DNA from: Candidatus Gastranaerophilales bacterium
Lineage (GTDB): Bacteria > Cyanobacteriota > Vampirovibrionia > Gastranaerophilales > Gastranaerophilaceae
Direction of reading: 5' to 3'
Assembly: GCA_017415185.1 (NCBI GenBank)
Contig: JAFQHZ010000042.1
Location: 56,065 to 120,064, forward strand
Length of the DNA: 64,000 bases
Shown here: positions 55,213 through 64,000 of the stretch, piece by piece
Position numbering within the stretch: the stretch's first letter is position 1
Layout: every line of letters starts with the position of its first letter
Position numbers and translations under genes: made by a program
The notes under the pieces: model-generated
What the model saw: only the letters and a program-made list of their open reading frames with translations
Database searches by the model: none
Told to the model about the DNA's origin: nothing

Positions 55213-56086
55213 AATTGCAATTACAACAGGGGACAAAAAAGGAATCGGCAAAGAAATTACCAAAAAAGCCCTTGATTTTTTAAAGCCTAAAAAAGAAGAT
55301 GTTTTAATTATTGGCGAAAAAATTGATGTCGATTATGATTTTTTGGAAGTTAAAGAGGAAAACAATGGCAAATTTTGCTATAAATCTCTCGAAATTGCTT
55401 CTAAATTAGCGCTTGATGGCGTTATATCTGGGCTTGTTACTTCTCCTGTTTCAAAATTCGAGCTTCATAGCGCAGGATATAAATTCAACGGGCAAACAGA
55501 AGTCATAGAAAAGCTTTTATCGCATGGTAATCAAAAAGCACAAATGATTTTTATCGCAGGTGAGCTTAGAGTTATGCTTTTAACTCGTCATTGCGCTTTA
55601 AGTGAAGTCGAATTAACAATTGAAAATGTTGTTGAACAAACTCATATTTTGAATGATTTTTTGGTTGAAAAATATAAAATTCAAAATCCTAGAATTGCGC
55701 TTTGTGCGCTTAATCCTCATTGTGGAGAGGGCGGAATTTTGGGAAGGGAAGAAATTGAAATTTTAAATCCTGCGGTTGAAATTTTAAACAAAGAAGGAAT
55801 TAAAATTTCAAAGCCGATTAGCGCCGATGCTTTGTTTGCAAAAATTGGAAAAGAATATTTAAACAAGCAAAAAATGAGCTGTGACGCAATTTTGGCTTGT
55901 TATCATGACCAAGGTTTGTGTCCAATTAAGGCGTTGGCTTTTGATAGCGCAATTAATACGACAATTGGGCTTGATATTATTCGAACTTCGCCATCTTCCG
56001 GAACTGCGTACGATATCGCAGGAAAAGGAATTGCGAACCCTGATAGTATGATAAGCGCTATTAAACTGGCTCTTGAATTAAGTTAA
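55199..56086 (+). CDS. PdxA-family 4-phosphate dehydrogenase
   Basis: 295 residues. Metal-binding His residues in CALNPHCGEGG and CYHDQGLCPIK are kept; TTGLD-like INTTIGLDIIRTS; final AYDIAGKGIANPDSM. In biosynthetic PdxA the motif before this is usually RTSVDHGTAFD; here it is RTSPSSGTAYD, so the His is absent. Together with the DUF1537 kinase this suggests the PdxA2 role (oxidising a phosphorylated threonate/erythronate) rather than vitamin B6 synthesis, but no sugar-acid uptake gene is adjacent. ATG 55199 chosen over TTG 55196. Confidence 0.85.
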   Translation: MKKYKIAITTGDKKGIGKEITKKALDFLKPKKEDVLIIGEKIDVDYDFLEVKEENNGKFCYKSLEIASKLALDGVISGLVTSPVSKFELHSAGYKFNGQTEVIEKLLSHGNQKAQMIFIAGELRVMLLTRHCALSEVELTIENVVEQTHILNDFLVEKYKIQNPRIALCALNPHCGEGGILGREEIEILNPAVEILNKEGIKISKPISADALFAKIGKEYLNKQKMSCDAILACYHDQGLCPIKALAFDSAINTTIGLDIIRTSPSSGTAYDIAGKGIANPDSMISAIKLALELS

Positions 56087-56089
56087 AAA

Positions 56090-56115
56090 AAAGGAGGCAA
56101 TTGCCTCCTTTAATT
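56090..56115 (+). terminator. Bidirectional terminator
   Basis: A perfect 22-bp palindrome, AAAGGAGGC AATT-centred, GCCTCCTTT, with an A run before it; convergent with glgA. Confidence 0.75.
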
Positions 56116-58678
56116 ATTTTTGAATACCTAACAAATTCAAATAGTCATGAACTGGACCTTTGCCATTTTTTGACCAACTGAAATCTTCATCGATTGAATC
56201 ACGAATCATTTTTGAATATCTTGCTTTGTCTTCATAGAAAATGTGCAAGCCTTTTTTCAAAGCGTCATAATATTCTTCAGCTGTTAATGGTTTGTCTTTG
56301 TCTGTCAAAACGCCATTAAATTTATTATCTCTGTTCACTGTGTCAACAATTCCGCCAACCGCAGAAGCAATTACAGGAGTTCCAAGAGCAAGAGATTCTC
56401 CTTGGGTTAAACCGCAAGGCTCAAATTTACTTGGCATTAGGAAATAGTCTGCTCCTGCCATCATAGCTGCCATTGGAGCAAAACCATGGGCGAATAATAT
56501 TCTGTCGTTATCTTCTTTTGAAAGTTTTTCGTTCTTTAAATCTTCGATGATTTTTCTTTGAACTCCGCCTTCGCCGTCTGCCCCTGCAATATAGAATATT
56601 GGTTTGTTTTGACCTTGGAATTCCTTGTCCCAATTATCAAACAGCATTTTAATAGCATCGCATAATACATCCATACCTTTTTGCGAAACTAATCTTCCGC
56701 CAGACATCAAAATTGGAGTATTTTTCAATTCTTCTTCGCTCATTTTTGGAATTGTTGTTCCTTGTTCACCCTTAACAAATTCAAGTCTTGCAGACAAACC
56801 TTTAACTTTGTTGATTGAATCAGCAGAGCTTGATTTTGATTCGGTGAATGGAAGAACAAATTGATTATATAAATTAATTTTGTTTCTTAGACGAGCGCTT
56901 TTGATTGTTTCTAGCGGTTCTGTTTTTTGATATGTTGCAAAATCAACCCCTGTCAATTTTTTAATTTGTTCTTTTTTTGCTTCGATTGATAAATTTTCAA
57001 AATCGTTTCCATTAATTATTCCAACAAGTTTTCCTGCTTTTGCTTTTTGAGTTAAAGCCCATTGAAGCATATAAGACAAGTCTCTGTGTTGTGGTGAAAT
57101 TAATTCATTTGCATAATTTTGAGAAACAGGGTCAAAATAATCAGATAAAATTATGCCCATATTTAAGAAATTGGTATAATTTTCCCCGTTGTTTGAATAT
57201 TCCATAACAAGAACATTATCAAGTGCGCTTAAGCCTTCGTCTTCAGAATCAATTGTTGTTGCGCCAGATTTGGCGTGGGTTACAATATCATAAGCATATT
57301 TATCAAATAAAGTGTTTAAAATATTTGATGTTACGGCTTTCTTTTGATGATAATTGTTGTCGTTTTGGGTTGAGCCTTGATACATTGCGTTATGACCAAT
57401 TGTGATGACTCTCATATCTTTTAATTTTTGAGTAGCGCTATCGCTTAGTTGAGAGTGTGCGTTTTCCATAACGGCTTTATATCTTAAAAGAGCGGCAGTT
57501 GGGCTTGCTTGCCAATCGTTCAAAATCATTCCATCAGGTTCTTTAACGCTTGATAGCGCATCAGAGTCGCTGATTTCAATATTTTTTGATGATTTAGTGC
57601 CGTCAAATTTTAATTTTGCAAATTCATATACTGCTTTTGACATAACGGCAAATTTTTCAGGCTCTTCTGTTTTTGCATTTGCTTCGTAAATTGTGCCATC
57701 GAAATAATTATCAGCATGCATAAAAATTAATTGTCTTTGTCTGCCTTGTTTGTCTGTGTCGGTGTGCAAATAATAGCTTACAGGAGTTGTGTGAGGAATG
57801 CCGTTTTTATATACATCCATGTTTATTGTTGCCATTTTCTTTAATGACATTTCTTTACCTTTGTAAATGTATGTATAACTATCTTCACCCATAAAGCCAA
57901 CTTCTTTTTTAAGAGTTGCACTTCCTTCGTTTAAATACATTGGGATAAACGTTGGCATATTAACGCCGAGTTTTTCTGCGTTATTTCTAACTTCAGGAGG
58001 AACAGAACCCAAACCGCCTTCTTTAATCGGCGCAAATTCAGATGTGATTGACCAAATTACTGGGTTTGTTTTGTTTAATGGTGGCAATTTTTTATCAGAA
58101 GTTAGTTTTTCTAAGCCAACAGTTTCGATTTGTTGAATGGCTGATGCATATTTTTGAGAATTTCTATTTAAAACATTGTTTTGTTTTAAAAGCAAAATGT
58201 CATAAAAATATCCGGCATGTTTATTTACTGTTGAGTTTGTTTGAGTTCTTTTAATTTCGCTTATATCGCCGCCATGTCTATTTATTCTTTGTTGATTTGG
58301 CGATTCCCCCTTTGTAATTGCATCAAGTTTTTCTTCCAATTCTTTTTTGGTTAGTTCTCCTTTAGCAAATTCACCAAAGCCCGCAAGAGCAATTAAAGCG
58401 AGCATTGCTTTTTCATCAAAAGGAATTGGCTCTTTTGAAACTTTGTCAATTGTTTTTAAGACTTTTTCTGGTCTTTTTGAACTTATTAAAAGTCCAACCC
58501 CAACGCCTATTGCGCCAGTTGTTGCTGCCAAAACAAAAGGCAAAGCTTTTTTGAACTTTGATTTTGGTTCGTTTTGAACCATTGGAATTTGGGGATTTTG
58601 AGCATGATGGTTAATGCCTCTTCTTTGAAAAGTTGGTTGTTTTTGAATTAAACCAACGCCAACGCTAGAAATTTTCAT
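56114..58678 (-). CDS. glgA: Glycogen/starch synthase (GT5) with membrane-anchored N-terminal extension
   Basis: 854 residues against a usual 480-520. Residues 1-60 carry a basic stretch (FQRRGINHHAQ) and one membrane helix (LPFVLAATTGAIGVGVGLLI), followed by an unassigned helical linker to about residue 205. The GT5 domain then begins with VIWSITSEFAPIKEGGLGSV (the KxGGL motif kept) and includes HNAMYQGS, GIINGNDF, MSGGRLVSQKGMDVL and SKFEPCGLTQGESLALG with the catalytic-loop Glu. It adds ADP- or UDP-glucose to alpha-1,4-glucan; here probably tethered to the membrane. TAGGAA lies upstream of the ATG. Confidence 0.88.
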   Translation of the reverse strand: MKISSVGVGLIQKQPTFQRRGINHHAQNPQIPMVQNEPKSKFKKALPFVLAATTGAIGVGVGLLISSKRPEKVLKTIDKVSKEPIPFDEKAMLALIALAGFGEFAKGELTKKELEEKLDAITKGESPNQQRINRHGGDISEIKRTQTNSTVNKHAGYFYDILLLKQNNVLNRNSQKYASAIQQIETVGLEKLTSDKKLPPLNKTNPVIWSITSEFAPIKEGGLGSVPPEVRNNAEKLGVNMPTFIPMYLNEGSATLKKEVGFMGEDSYTYIYKGKEMSLKKMATINMDVYKNGIPHTTPVSYYLHTDTDKQGRQRQLIFMHADNYFDGTIYEANAKTEEPEKFAVMSKAVYEFAKLKFDGTKSSKNIEISDSDALSSVKEPDGMILNDWQASPTAALLRYKAVMENAHSQLSDSATQKLKDMRVITIGHNAMYQGSTQNDNNYHQKKAVTSNILNTLFDKYAYDIVTHAKSGATTIDSEDEGLSALDNVLVMEYSNNGENYTNFLNMGIILSDYFDPVSQNYANELISPQHRDLSYMLQWALTQKAKAGKLVGIINGNDFENLSIEAKKEQIKKLTGVDFATYQKTEPLETIKSARLRNKINLYNQFVLPFTESKSSSADSINKVKGLSARLEFVKGEQGTTIPKMSEEELKNTPILMSGGRLVSQKGMDVLCDAIKMLFDNWDKEFQGQNKPIFYIAGADGEGGVQRKIIEDLKNEKLSKEDNDRILFAHGFAPMAAMMAGADYFLMPSKFEPCGLTQGESLALGTPVIASAVGGIVDTVNRDNKFNGVLTDKDKPLTAEEYYDALKKGLHIFYEDKARYSKMIRDSIDEDFSWSKNGKGPVHDYLNLLGIQK

Positions 58679-58727
58679 AGCACAAATTTCCTATTTACTC
58701 TAACAACACTTAATATCTTTAACACCT

Positions 58728-58788
58728 TTGGGCATTTGCCCAATGTCTAGTATGGATTTATTTTACTACGAAAGTCGGACGTTGTAAA
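58728..58788 (-). promoter_or_regulatory. Promoter and leader hairpin of glgA
   Basis: Minus strand: -35 TTTACA (58788-58783), 17 nt, -10 TAAAAT (58765-58760). Downstream is a perfect 6-bp inverted repeat TTGGGC-ATTT-GCCCAA (58728-58743), inside the predicted leader. Confidence 0.5.
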
Positions 58789-58823
58789 ATTGTTTTTTAT
58801 TGGTTTCTTTATATAATTTTAAT

Positions 58824-58852
58824 TTGTATTTCTTTGATTCTCATATTAAAAT
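58824..58852 (+). promoter_or_regulatory. Promoter of glmS
   Basis: -35 TTGTAT (58824-58829), 17 nt, -10 TAAAAT (58847-58852). The leader is about 25 nt, so no glmS ribozyme is present. Confidence 0.5.
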
Positions 58853-58882
58853 AACGTTCATAGACCAAGGAGTTATTAATTT

Positions 58883-60730
58883 ATGTGCGGAATAATTGGA
58901 TATATTGGGGACAAAAAAGCCAGTGATATTTTAATTTCTGGTTTGTCACATCTTGAATACAGAGGCTATGATTCAGCTGGTGTTGCGCTGTTTCATGATG
59001 GCAAAACTGACATATATAAAGCACAAGGAAAATTAATTAATTTATCAGAAGTTTTAAAAACAAAACAAGATGTTTGCAATATTGCAACAAAAGGAATAGG
59101 ACACATTCGTTGGGCAACCCATGGGCTTCCTACAACAACAAATGCTCATCCGCACACTTGCAATTGTAAAAATTTTACTCTTGTTCATAACGGAATTATC
59201 GAAAATTATCAAGAATTAAAAGAAGAATTATTAAAATGCGGCTGTATATTTCAATCTCAAACAGATACTGAAGTTGCTGCTCATTTAATTGCCCATGAAT
59301 ATGGTGTAACGGGCGATTTATTGTCTGCAATGCAAAATGCAACAAAAAAAATAAAAGGTGCTTTTGCTTTTTGCGCAATTCATAACAACGAACCTGATAA
59401 AATTGTTGTTGCAAAAAGAAATGCCCCATTGATTATCGGAGTTGGACAAAACGAAAACTTCATCGCTTCAGATATTCCTGCAATAATTGAATACACTAAA
59501 AAAGCAATTTATTTATCAGATTATCAAGTTGGTGTTGTTAAAAAAGACTCTATTCAAATTTATAACGAAGATGGTTTGATGGTTCCAAACAAAATTGAAC
59601 ATCTTCCTTTTGAAGCGATGGCAATTTCTAAAATGGGTTATAAACACTTCATGCTCAAAGAAATCCACGAACAAGGAGACGTTGTTCGAAACGTTTTGGG
59701 TGGAAAATTAATCAGCCCAGAGCATAAAATTAATCTTGAAGAATTTAAATTAACACCAGAAAAAATAAAAAATATTTCAAGAGTACAAATAATTGCTTGT
59801 GGAACAAGTCTTCATGCTGGAATGGTTGGAAAATATATTATTGAAAAATTTGCAAATATTCCTGTGGACGTTGAAGCTTCAAGTGAATATATTTATCGAG
59901 ATACAATTGCTGATGAAAACACTCTTGTGATTGGAATTTCTCAATCAGGCGAAACTGCCGATACAATTACTGCAATCAAACAAGTTAGAGAGAAAAAATC
60001 TCATATTGCAATAATTACAAACAGAGCCGATTCAACAATGGCAAGATTAGCAGACAGTTTGTTGCCAGTTAATGCTGGAATTGAGGTATCGGTTGCAGCG
60101 ACAAAATCATATATGGCGCAATTAATAAGCTTATATTTGCTTGCAATTTATCTTTCTGAACAAAAAGCAATTGCAAAATATGAAACAGAAATTAAAGAGC
60201 TAAAACAAGAATTAATTGAGCTTCCAAACAAAATTGAAGCTTTGTTGACAGACACAACAAATATCAAAGAAATTGCTAAAAAATATTCAAGTTTTAAAGA
60301 CTTTATTTTCATTGCTCGTGGAATCAATTTCCCTTCAGCATTAGAAGGGGCGCTAAAACTTAAAGAAATTAGCTATATTAATGCAACAGGTTATGGTGCA
60401 GGCGAGTTGAAACACGGACCAATTGCAATGCTTGATGAAAATATGCCAGTTCTTGCAATTTTAAATACTGGCGTTGTTTATGACAAAGTTTTGTCAAATT
60501 GCGAAGAGGCAAAAGCTCGTCAAGCAAGATTAATTGGCGTAACTAATTATTTGGCTGATAAAGATAAAGACTTGTTTAACGATTTAATTTTGATTCCTTC
60601 TGTATCTGATTTGATGAGTCCAGCTTTGAATATCGTTGTTCTTCAATTGTTGGCTTATTATATTGCAGAATATCTTGGAAAAGACGTTGATCAACCAAGA
60701 AATTTAGCAAAATCTGTTACAGTTGAATAA
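58883..60730 (+). CDS. glmS: Glutamine-fructose-6-phosphate aminotransferase GlmS
   Basis: 615 residues. N-terminal Ntn glutaminase with the nucleophile Cys2 in MCGIIGYIGDKKASDIL; HIRWATHGLPTTTNAHPH; two SIS domains (IACGTSLHAGMVGKY; GISQSGETADTITAI; ARGINFPSALEGALKLKEIS); C-terminal DQPRNLAKSVTVE. It makes glucosamine-6-phosphate for peptidoglycan and LPS. AAGGAG lies before the ATG. Confidence 0.97.
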   Translation: MCGIIGYIGDKKASDILISGLSHLEYRGYDSAGVALFHDGKTDIYKAQGKLINLSEVLKTKQDVCNIATKGIGHIRWATHGLPTTTNAHPHTCNCKNFTLVHNGIIENYQELKEELLKCGCIFQSQTDTEVAAHLIAHEYGVTGDLLSAMQNATKKIKGAFAFCAIHNNEPDKIVVAKRNAPLIIGVGQNENFIASDIPAIIEYTKKAIYLSDYQVGVVKKDSIQIYNEDGLMVPNKIEHLPFEAMAISKMGYKHFMLKEIHEQGDVVRNVLGGKLISPEHKINLEEFKLTPEKIKNISRVQIIACGTSLHAGMVGKYIIEKFANIPVDVEASSEYIYRDTIADENTLVIGISQSGETADTITAIKQVREKKSHIAIITNRADSTMARLADSLLPVNAGIEVSVAATKSYMAQLISLYLLAIYLSEQKAIAKYETEIKELKQELIELPNKIEALLTDTTNIKEIAKKYSSFKDFIFIARGINFPSALEGALKLKEISYINATGYGAGELKHGPIAMLDENMPVLAILNTGVVYDKVLSNCEEAKARQARLIGVTNYLADKDKDLFNDLILIPSVSDLMSPALNIVVLQLLAYYIAEYLGKDVDQPRNLAKSVTVE

Positions 60731-60792
60731 AAATAATTTTAAAATTATTTTGTTTAATGTAAAATTAAGTTTAATGAGCATGGACTCATTAA
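60730..60792 (+). promoter_or_regulatory. Two palindromes between glmS and dnaA
   Basis: A perfect 22-bp A/T palindrome begins at the end of the glmS stop (60730-60751), probably a weak terminator. A second inverted repeat, TTAATGAG-CATGGA-CTCATTAA (60771-60792), has perfect 8-bp arms and no T tract, 39 nt before the dnaA start: likely a regulatory site. I see no TTATNCACA-type DnaA boxes in this gap. Confidence 0.5.
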
Positions 60793-60830
60793 TGGTTGGA
60801 TGATTAACTAATATTTAGGAATAATTTCTT

Positions 60831-62237
60831 TTGAGTAACTTAAAAGACAAAAAAGAACTTGAAGCGTGGGAGAATTTTCTATATTCTTTAGAAAATAAGC
60901 TTCCAAGTTTTGTTGCGACTTGGACAAAAGATTTAGAACCCGCATTGCCTTTATTTGAAGAAAGTGAAAATGGAATCTTTTTAATTAAAAGTTCTCAAAG
61001 CTTTGGTATTCAAGTTCTTCAGCAAAAGCATTTAAAAGAAATTGAAGACGCTTTATTTGAAGCAACAAATTTAAAAAGAGCGGTTCGTTTTGTATTGGAT
61101 GAAACTGTTAAAAAAAGAAAAACAGCTCCAAAGCAAACAAAAGAGCAAAAGGAACACAACGAAACTGCGCAAAAAATGGAACATTTGGCTCAAATGCATT
61201 CTTTTTGCGGTTTAAATTTGAAATATACATTTGAAAATTTCGTTGAAGGAGAAAGCTCTAAATTCGCATATAAAATTGCTCAAATGATTTCAGAAGCCCC
61301 AGGGCAAAAATATAATCCTTTGTTTTTATCGGGTTCTGTTGGTTTGGGTAAAACTCATTTAATGCAAGCAATTGGACATAAGATTTTGAAGAATTTTCCA
61401 AATTTAAAAATAAGATATACAAAAGCGGAAGATTTCGGAAATAAATTAATTGAATCATTGGCGTCATGCAAAAATTCGGGTGATGTTAATGAAAAAATGC
61501 GTAAATTTAGAGATATGCACAGAAATGTTGATGTTCTTTTGATTGATGATATCCAATGGATTGATGGCAAACAAAGAACAGAAGAAGAAATTTTTAACAC
61601 ATTTGATGCACTATATCATGCAGGAAAACAAATTGTTTTTGCATCAGATAGACCATTATCAGCATTTGAAAAAATTCCAGATAGATTAAGAAGCAGATTT
61701 GAATGGGGAATTGAAGCTAATATTAAAATTCCCGATTTGGAAACAAGAATGGAAATCGTTAAACGTCATGCGATTTTGTCTGAGTATCCAATATCGGATG
61801 ATGTTGCACTATTTTTGGCTAAAGAATTCGACACAAATATTAGAGAATTAGAAGGCGCATATAATAAAGCTTCTGCTCGTGCTTCAATTGAAGGAGTTGA
61901 ATTAACGGTTGAATTAACTAAAGAATATTTAAATTTTTCTGAAAAGAAAAAGAAAATAACAGTTAATGATATTTTAGAAACTTGCGCAAGATATTTTTGT
62001 GTTGATGTGAAAGAAATTCTTTCAACAGCAAGAGCAAAAGAAGTAGTAAACGCCAGAAAATATGCAATTTATTTGGCTCGTGAAATTTTGGATTTGAGCT
62101 ATCCTAATCTTGCAAAGGAATTTAATAAAAATCACACAACAATTATGTATCAATATGAAAGATTAGAAAAAGACATCAAAACAAATAAGGCTATGCAAAT
62201 CGTAACCGAAGAATTATCAGAATTAATTAAAAGATAA
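60831..62237 (+). CDS. dnaA: Chromosomal replication initiator DnaA
   Basis: 468 residues. Domain I (about 1-85) and a basic linker; AAA+ domain with Walker A SGSVGLGKTHLM, Walker B VLLIDDIQWIDG, sensor RLRSRFEWG; domain IV DNA-binding helices ending PNLAKEFNKNHTTIMYQYERL, where the usual GGRDHTTVLHA reads NKNHTTIMYQ. TTG start with TTAGGA 10 nt upstream. It is not next to dnaN, recF or rpmH, as in cyanobacteria where dnaA is often displaced from the classical origin cluster. Confidence 0.95.
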   Translation: MSNLKDKKELEAWENFLYSLENKLPSFVATWTKDLEPALPLFEESENGIFLIKSSQSFGIQVLQQKHLKEIEDALFEATNLKRAVRFVLDETVKKRKTAPKQTKEQKEHNETAQKMEHLAQMHSFCGLNLKYTFENFVEGESSKFAYKIAQMISEAPGQKYNPLFLSGSVGLGKTHLMQAIGHKILKNFPNLKIRYTKAEDFGNKLIESLASCKNSGDVNEKMRKFRDMHRNVDVLLIDDIQWIDGKQRTEEEIFNTFDALYHAGKQIVFASDRPLSAFEKIPDRLRSRFEWGIEANIKIPDLETRMEIVKRHAILSEYPISDDVALFLAKEFDTNIRELEGAYNKASARASIEGVELTVELTKEYLNFSEKKKKITVNDILETCARYFCVDVKEILSTARAKEVVNARKYAIYLAREILDLSYPNLAKEFNKNHTTIMYQYERLEKDIKTNKAMQIVTEELSELIKR

Positions 62238-62239
62238 TT

Positions 62240-63424
62240 TTAAGTAAAATAGCTTTGGATTAATGCTTTAATGTTTTCATTTTCAATTTGTTCAACGATT
62301 TCAAAATTGATTAGTTTAATTTTGTTGAATTCTTTTAAAATTGAGGCAATTTGCGCTTTTTTTTCATCGTTTGTTTTGTTAAATAAATCAATTAAAAAGT
62401 CGCAATGTTCTTCAAGTTTTAATTCTTTAATTATTTCTAAAATTAAATTTAATTCAAATTCGTCATCAAAATTTTCAATATCAAATTTTAATTCGAGCGA
62501 ATTTAGAAGCTTTGAAATATTTTTTACTTCTTGTTTTATATTTTTATCGAAATCGAAAGTGTAAATGTCGTTTTCACTGAATTCTTTGAATTTTTCACGA
62601 GCAAAAATTAGAACATTTTTTGAATATTGACTGTTAAAATTATAAATTAATTTAATATATTCGGCTAAATTCCAATAATAGCAAGTGTCGAGCGACAAAT
62701 CTTCAGGATATTCTTCGATGATTAATTGGAAGATTTTAGTTAATGTTTTTTCGTCTAATATATTTTTTAAATAATTAATTTCGTTGATATCTAAAATATT
62801 TGTTAAAATATTAATTGCAAAAGGGCTTGAAAATGCTTGTTTTGAGACAAATTTGATTTGATTTTCTTTTCCGTAATTTGCAATGAAATTAAGTGCGTTT
62901 AATTTTTCAAATTCATCATTCGAATTTAAAACAACTTCTTTCATTTTGTTTAAAATTTCTTCATCGCCAAATGCGCTTAAAGCAAATGCGCAATTTGTTT
63001 TAAGAGGCTCAAAATCGCTAAATGCATGGGCATTTAAATATTCTAGTGCAAGTGGGTCTTGAATTTTGGTGAAATATTTTGCGCAATATGCTTTTTGCTC
63101 ATTTGTTCCTTTTTCAAATAGGTTTAAAATTTCATCCGTTAAATCTTGAGATGCAAATTTAAGCCAAGAATTAACAATTATTTCTTCAAAATCGGCACAA
63201 TAAATTTTTGAAAATTCAAAAATTACATTTAAATTTTCTTCTTTGATTAATTTTATAAAATCAGAAATAATTCTTTCTTTTAAAAAAGGAAAAATGAAGT
63301 CCGATTTTTCACACAATAGCCCAAAAGACTCGATATCTTGGGTTTTTATTAAGTTTTCTATTGTAGAACGAGAAAGGTTTATATCTTTAGAGGTGATGTT
63401 TTTAATAAAATTTTCTTGACTCAT
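62240..63424 (-). CDS. HEAT-repeat-like protein, 394 residues
   Basis: Entirely helical, no signal peptide. Repeated helix pairs such as LEYLNAHAFSDFEPLKTNCA and LSAFGDEEILNKMKEVVLNS resemble HEAT/PBS-lyase-type repeats (about residues 100-230); the C-terminal half is diverged helical repeat. Likely a protein-protein interaction scaffold. Tail-to-tail with dnaA, 2 bp apart and without a visible terminator. Confidence 0.72.
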   Translation of the reverse strand: MSQENFIKNITSKDINLSRSTIENLIKTQDIESFGLLCEKSDFIFPFLKERIISDFIKLIKEENLNVIFEFSKIYCADFEEIIVNSWLKFASQDLTDEILNLFEKGTNEQKAYCAKYFTKIQDPLALEYLNAHAFSDFEPLKTNCAFALSAFGDEEILNKMKEVVLNSNDEFEKLNALNFIANYGKENQIKFVSKQAFSSPFAINILTNILDINEINYLKNILDEKTLTKIFQLIIEEYPEDLSLDTCYYWNLAEYIKLIYNFNSQYSKNVLIFAREKFKEFSENDIYTFDFDKNIKQEVKNISKLLNSLELKFDIENFDDEFELNLILEIIKELKLEEHCDFLIDLFNKTNDEKKAQIASILKEFNKIKLINFEIVEQIENENIKALIQSYFT

Positions 63425-63501
63425 AATATTAAATTATTACACAATCAACATTTTATGTGTATAATGAAAAAAGATTAGATTTACAAATTATAGGTGTTTA
63501 A

Positions 63502-64000
<499 letters not shown>

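Noticed and set aside
58679..58882. glmS ribozyme in the leader of glmS
   Set aside because: The gap to glmS holds two divergent promoters and the predicted leader is only about 25 nt, too short for the ribozyme.

Overview
This is a low-GC, gene-dense chromosomal segment with no rRNA, tRNA, insertion sequence, prophage or CRISPR array that I can see. Gene content and style suggest a gut-type non-photosynthetic relative of cyanobacteria (Vampirovibrionia/Melainabacteria, Gastranaerophilales-like). The pointers are an FTLAE-type pseudopilin, a GH57/DUF1957 glucan-branching enzyme beside a starch-synthase-type GlgA, a Pix/Pil-like chemosensory cluster with a hybrid CheA, and the A/T-rich codon use. 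The outer-membrane efflux parts and the MlaD-type protein indicate a diderm envelope. The lineage call is an inference from content, not from a phylogeny.

Layout. 1-7 kb: end of an XRE regulator, a YhcC/YtqA-type radical SAM protein, a possible structured RNA, ftsZ, RnpM/YlxR with a DnaQ-like exonuclease, an MCE/MlaD protein and the GH57 enzyme. 7-16 kb: purH with an MFS transporter, then an RND tripartite efflux operon (adaptor, pump, TolC). 16-24 kb: a cytosolic protein carrying only the C-terminal domain of the flagellar export protein FlhA, fabI, pnp, a TPR-NHL protein and tsaD. 24-31 kb: a STAS-like protein divergent from a degenerate histidine kinase, a MalK-type ATPase, prmC, small regulators, a pilin-like gene with an (AT)9 promoter tract, a SPASM-type radical SAM protein and two small proteins. 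31-37 kb: gyrB, then an overlapping operon of two secreted proteins, lspA, an RluA-family synthase and a small membrane protein. 37-46 kb: a DUF115/Maf-like protein and the chemosensory cluster. 46-56 kb: clpP, a COG2509 flavoprotein, a SIS-domain isomerase, an RlmD-type methyltransferase, a large TPR protein flanked by small secreted proteins, ssb, and a DUF1537 kinase-PdxA pair. 56-64 kb: membrane-anchored glgA, glmS, dnaA, a HEAT-like protein and the start of pyrH.

How the genes fit together. Housekeeping functions dominate (division, replication, nucleotide and lipid synthesis, tRNA/rRNA modification). GlgA and the GH57 enzyme could together make a branched alpha-glucan. The chemosensory genes have no CheR/CheB in the window and the receptor has no periplasmic domain, so the cluster more plausibly steers type IV pili or another surface process than flagella. 

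Most notable: (1) a pilin-like gene whose -35/-10 spacer is exactly 17 nt of pure TA repeat, the classic layout of a phase-variable promoter; (2) the stand-alone FlhA C-domain protein with a new N-terminus; (3) at least eight genes with a -10 hexamer exactly 6 nt before ATG and no good Shine-Dalgarno sequence, suggesting leaderless transcripts; (4) three 23-nt operator-like direct repeats at an XRE gene; (5) a histidine kinase that has lost its phospho-acceptor histidine.
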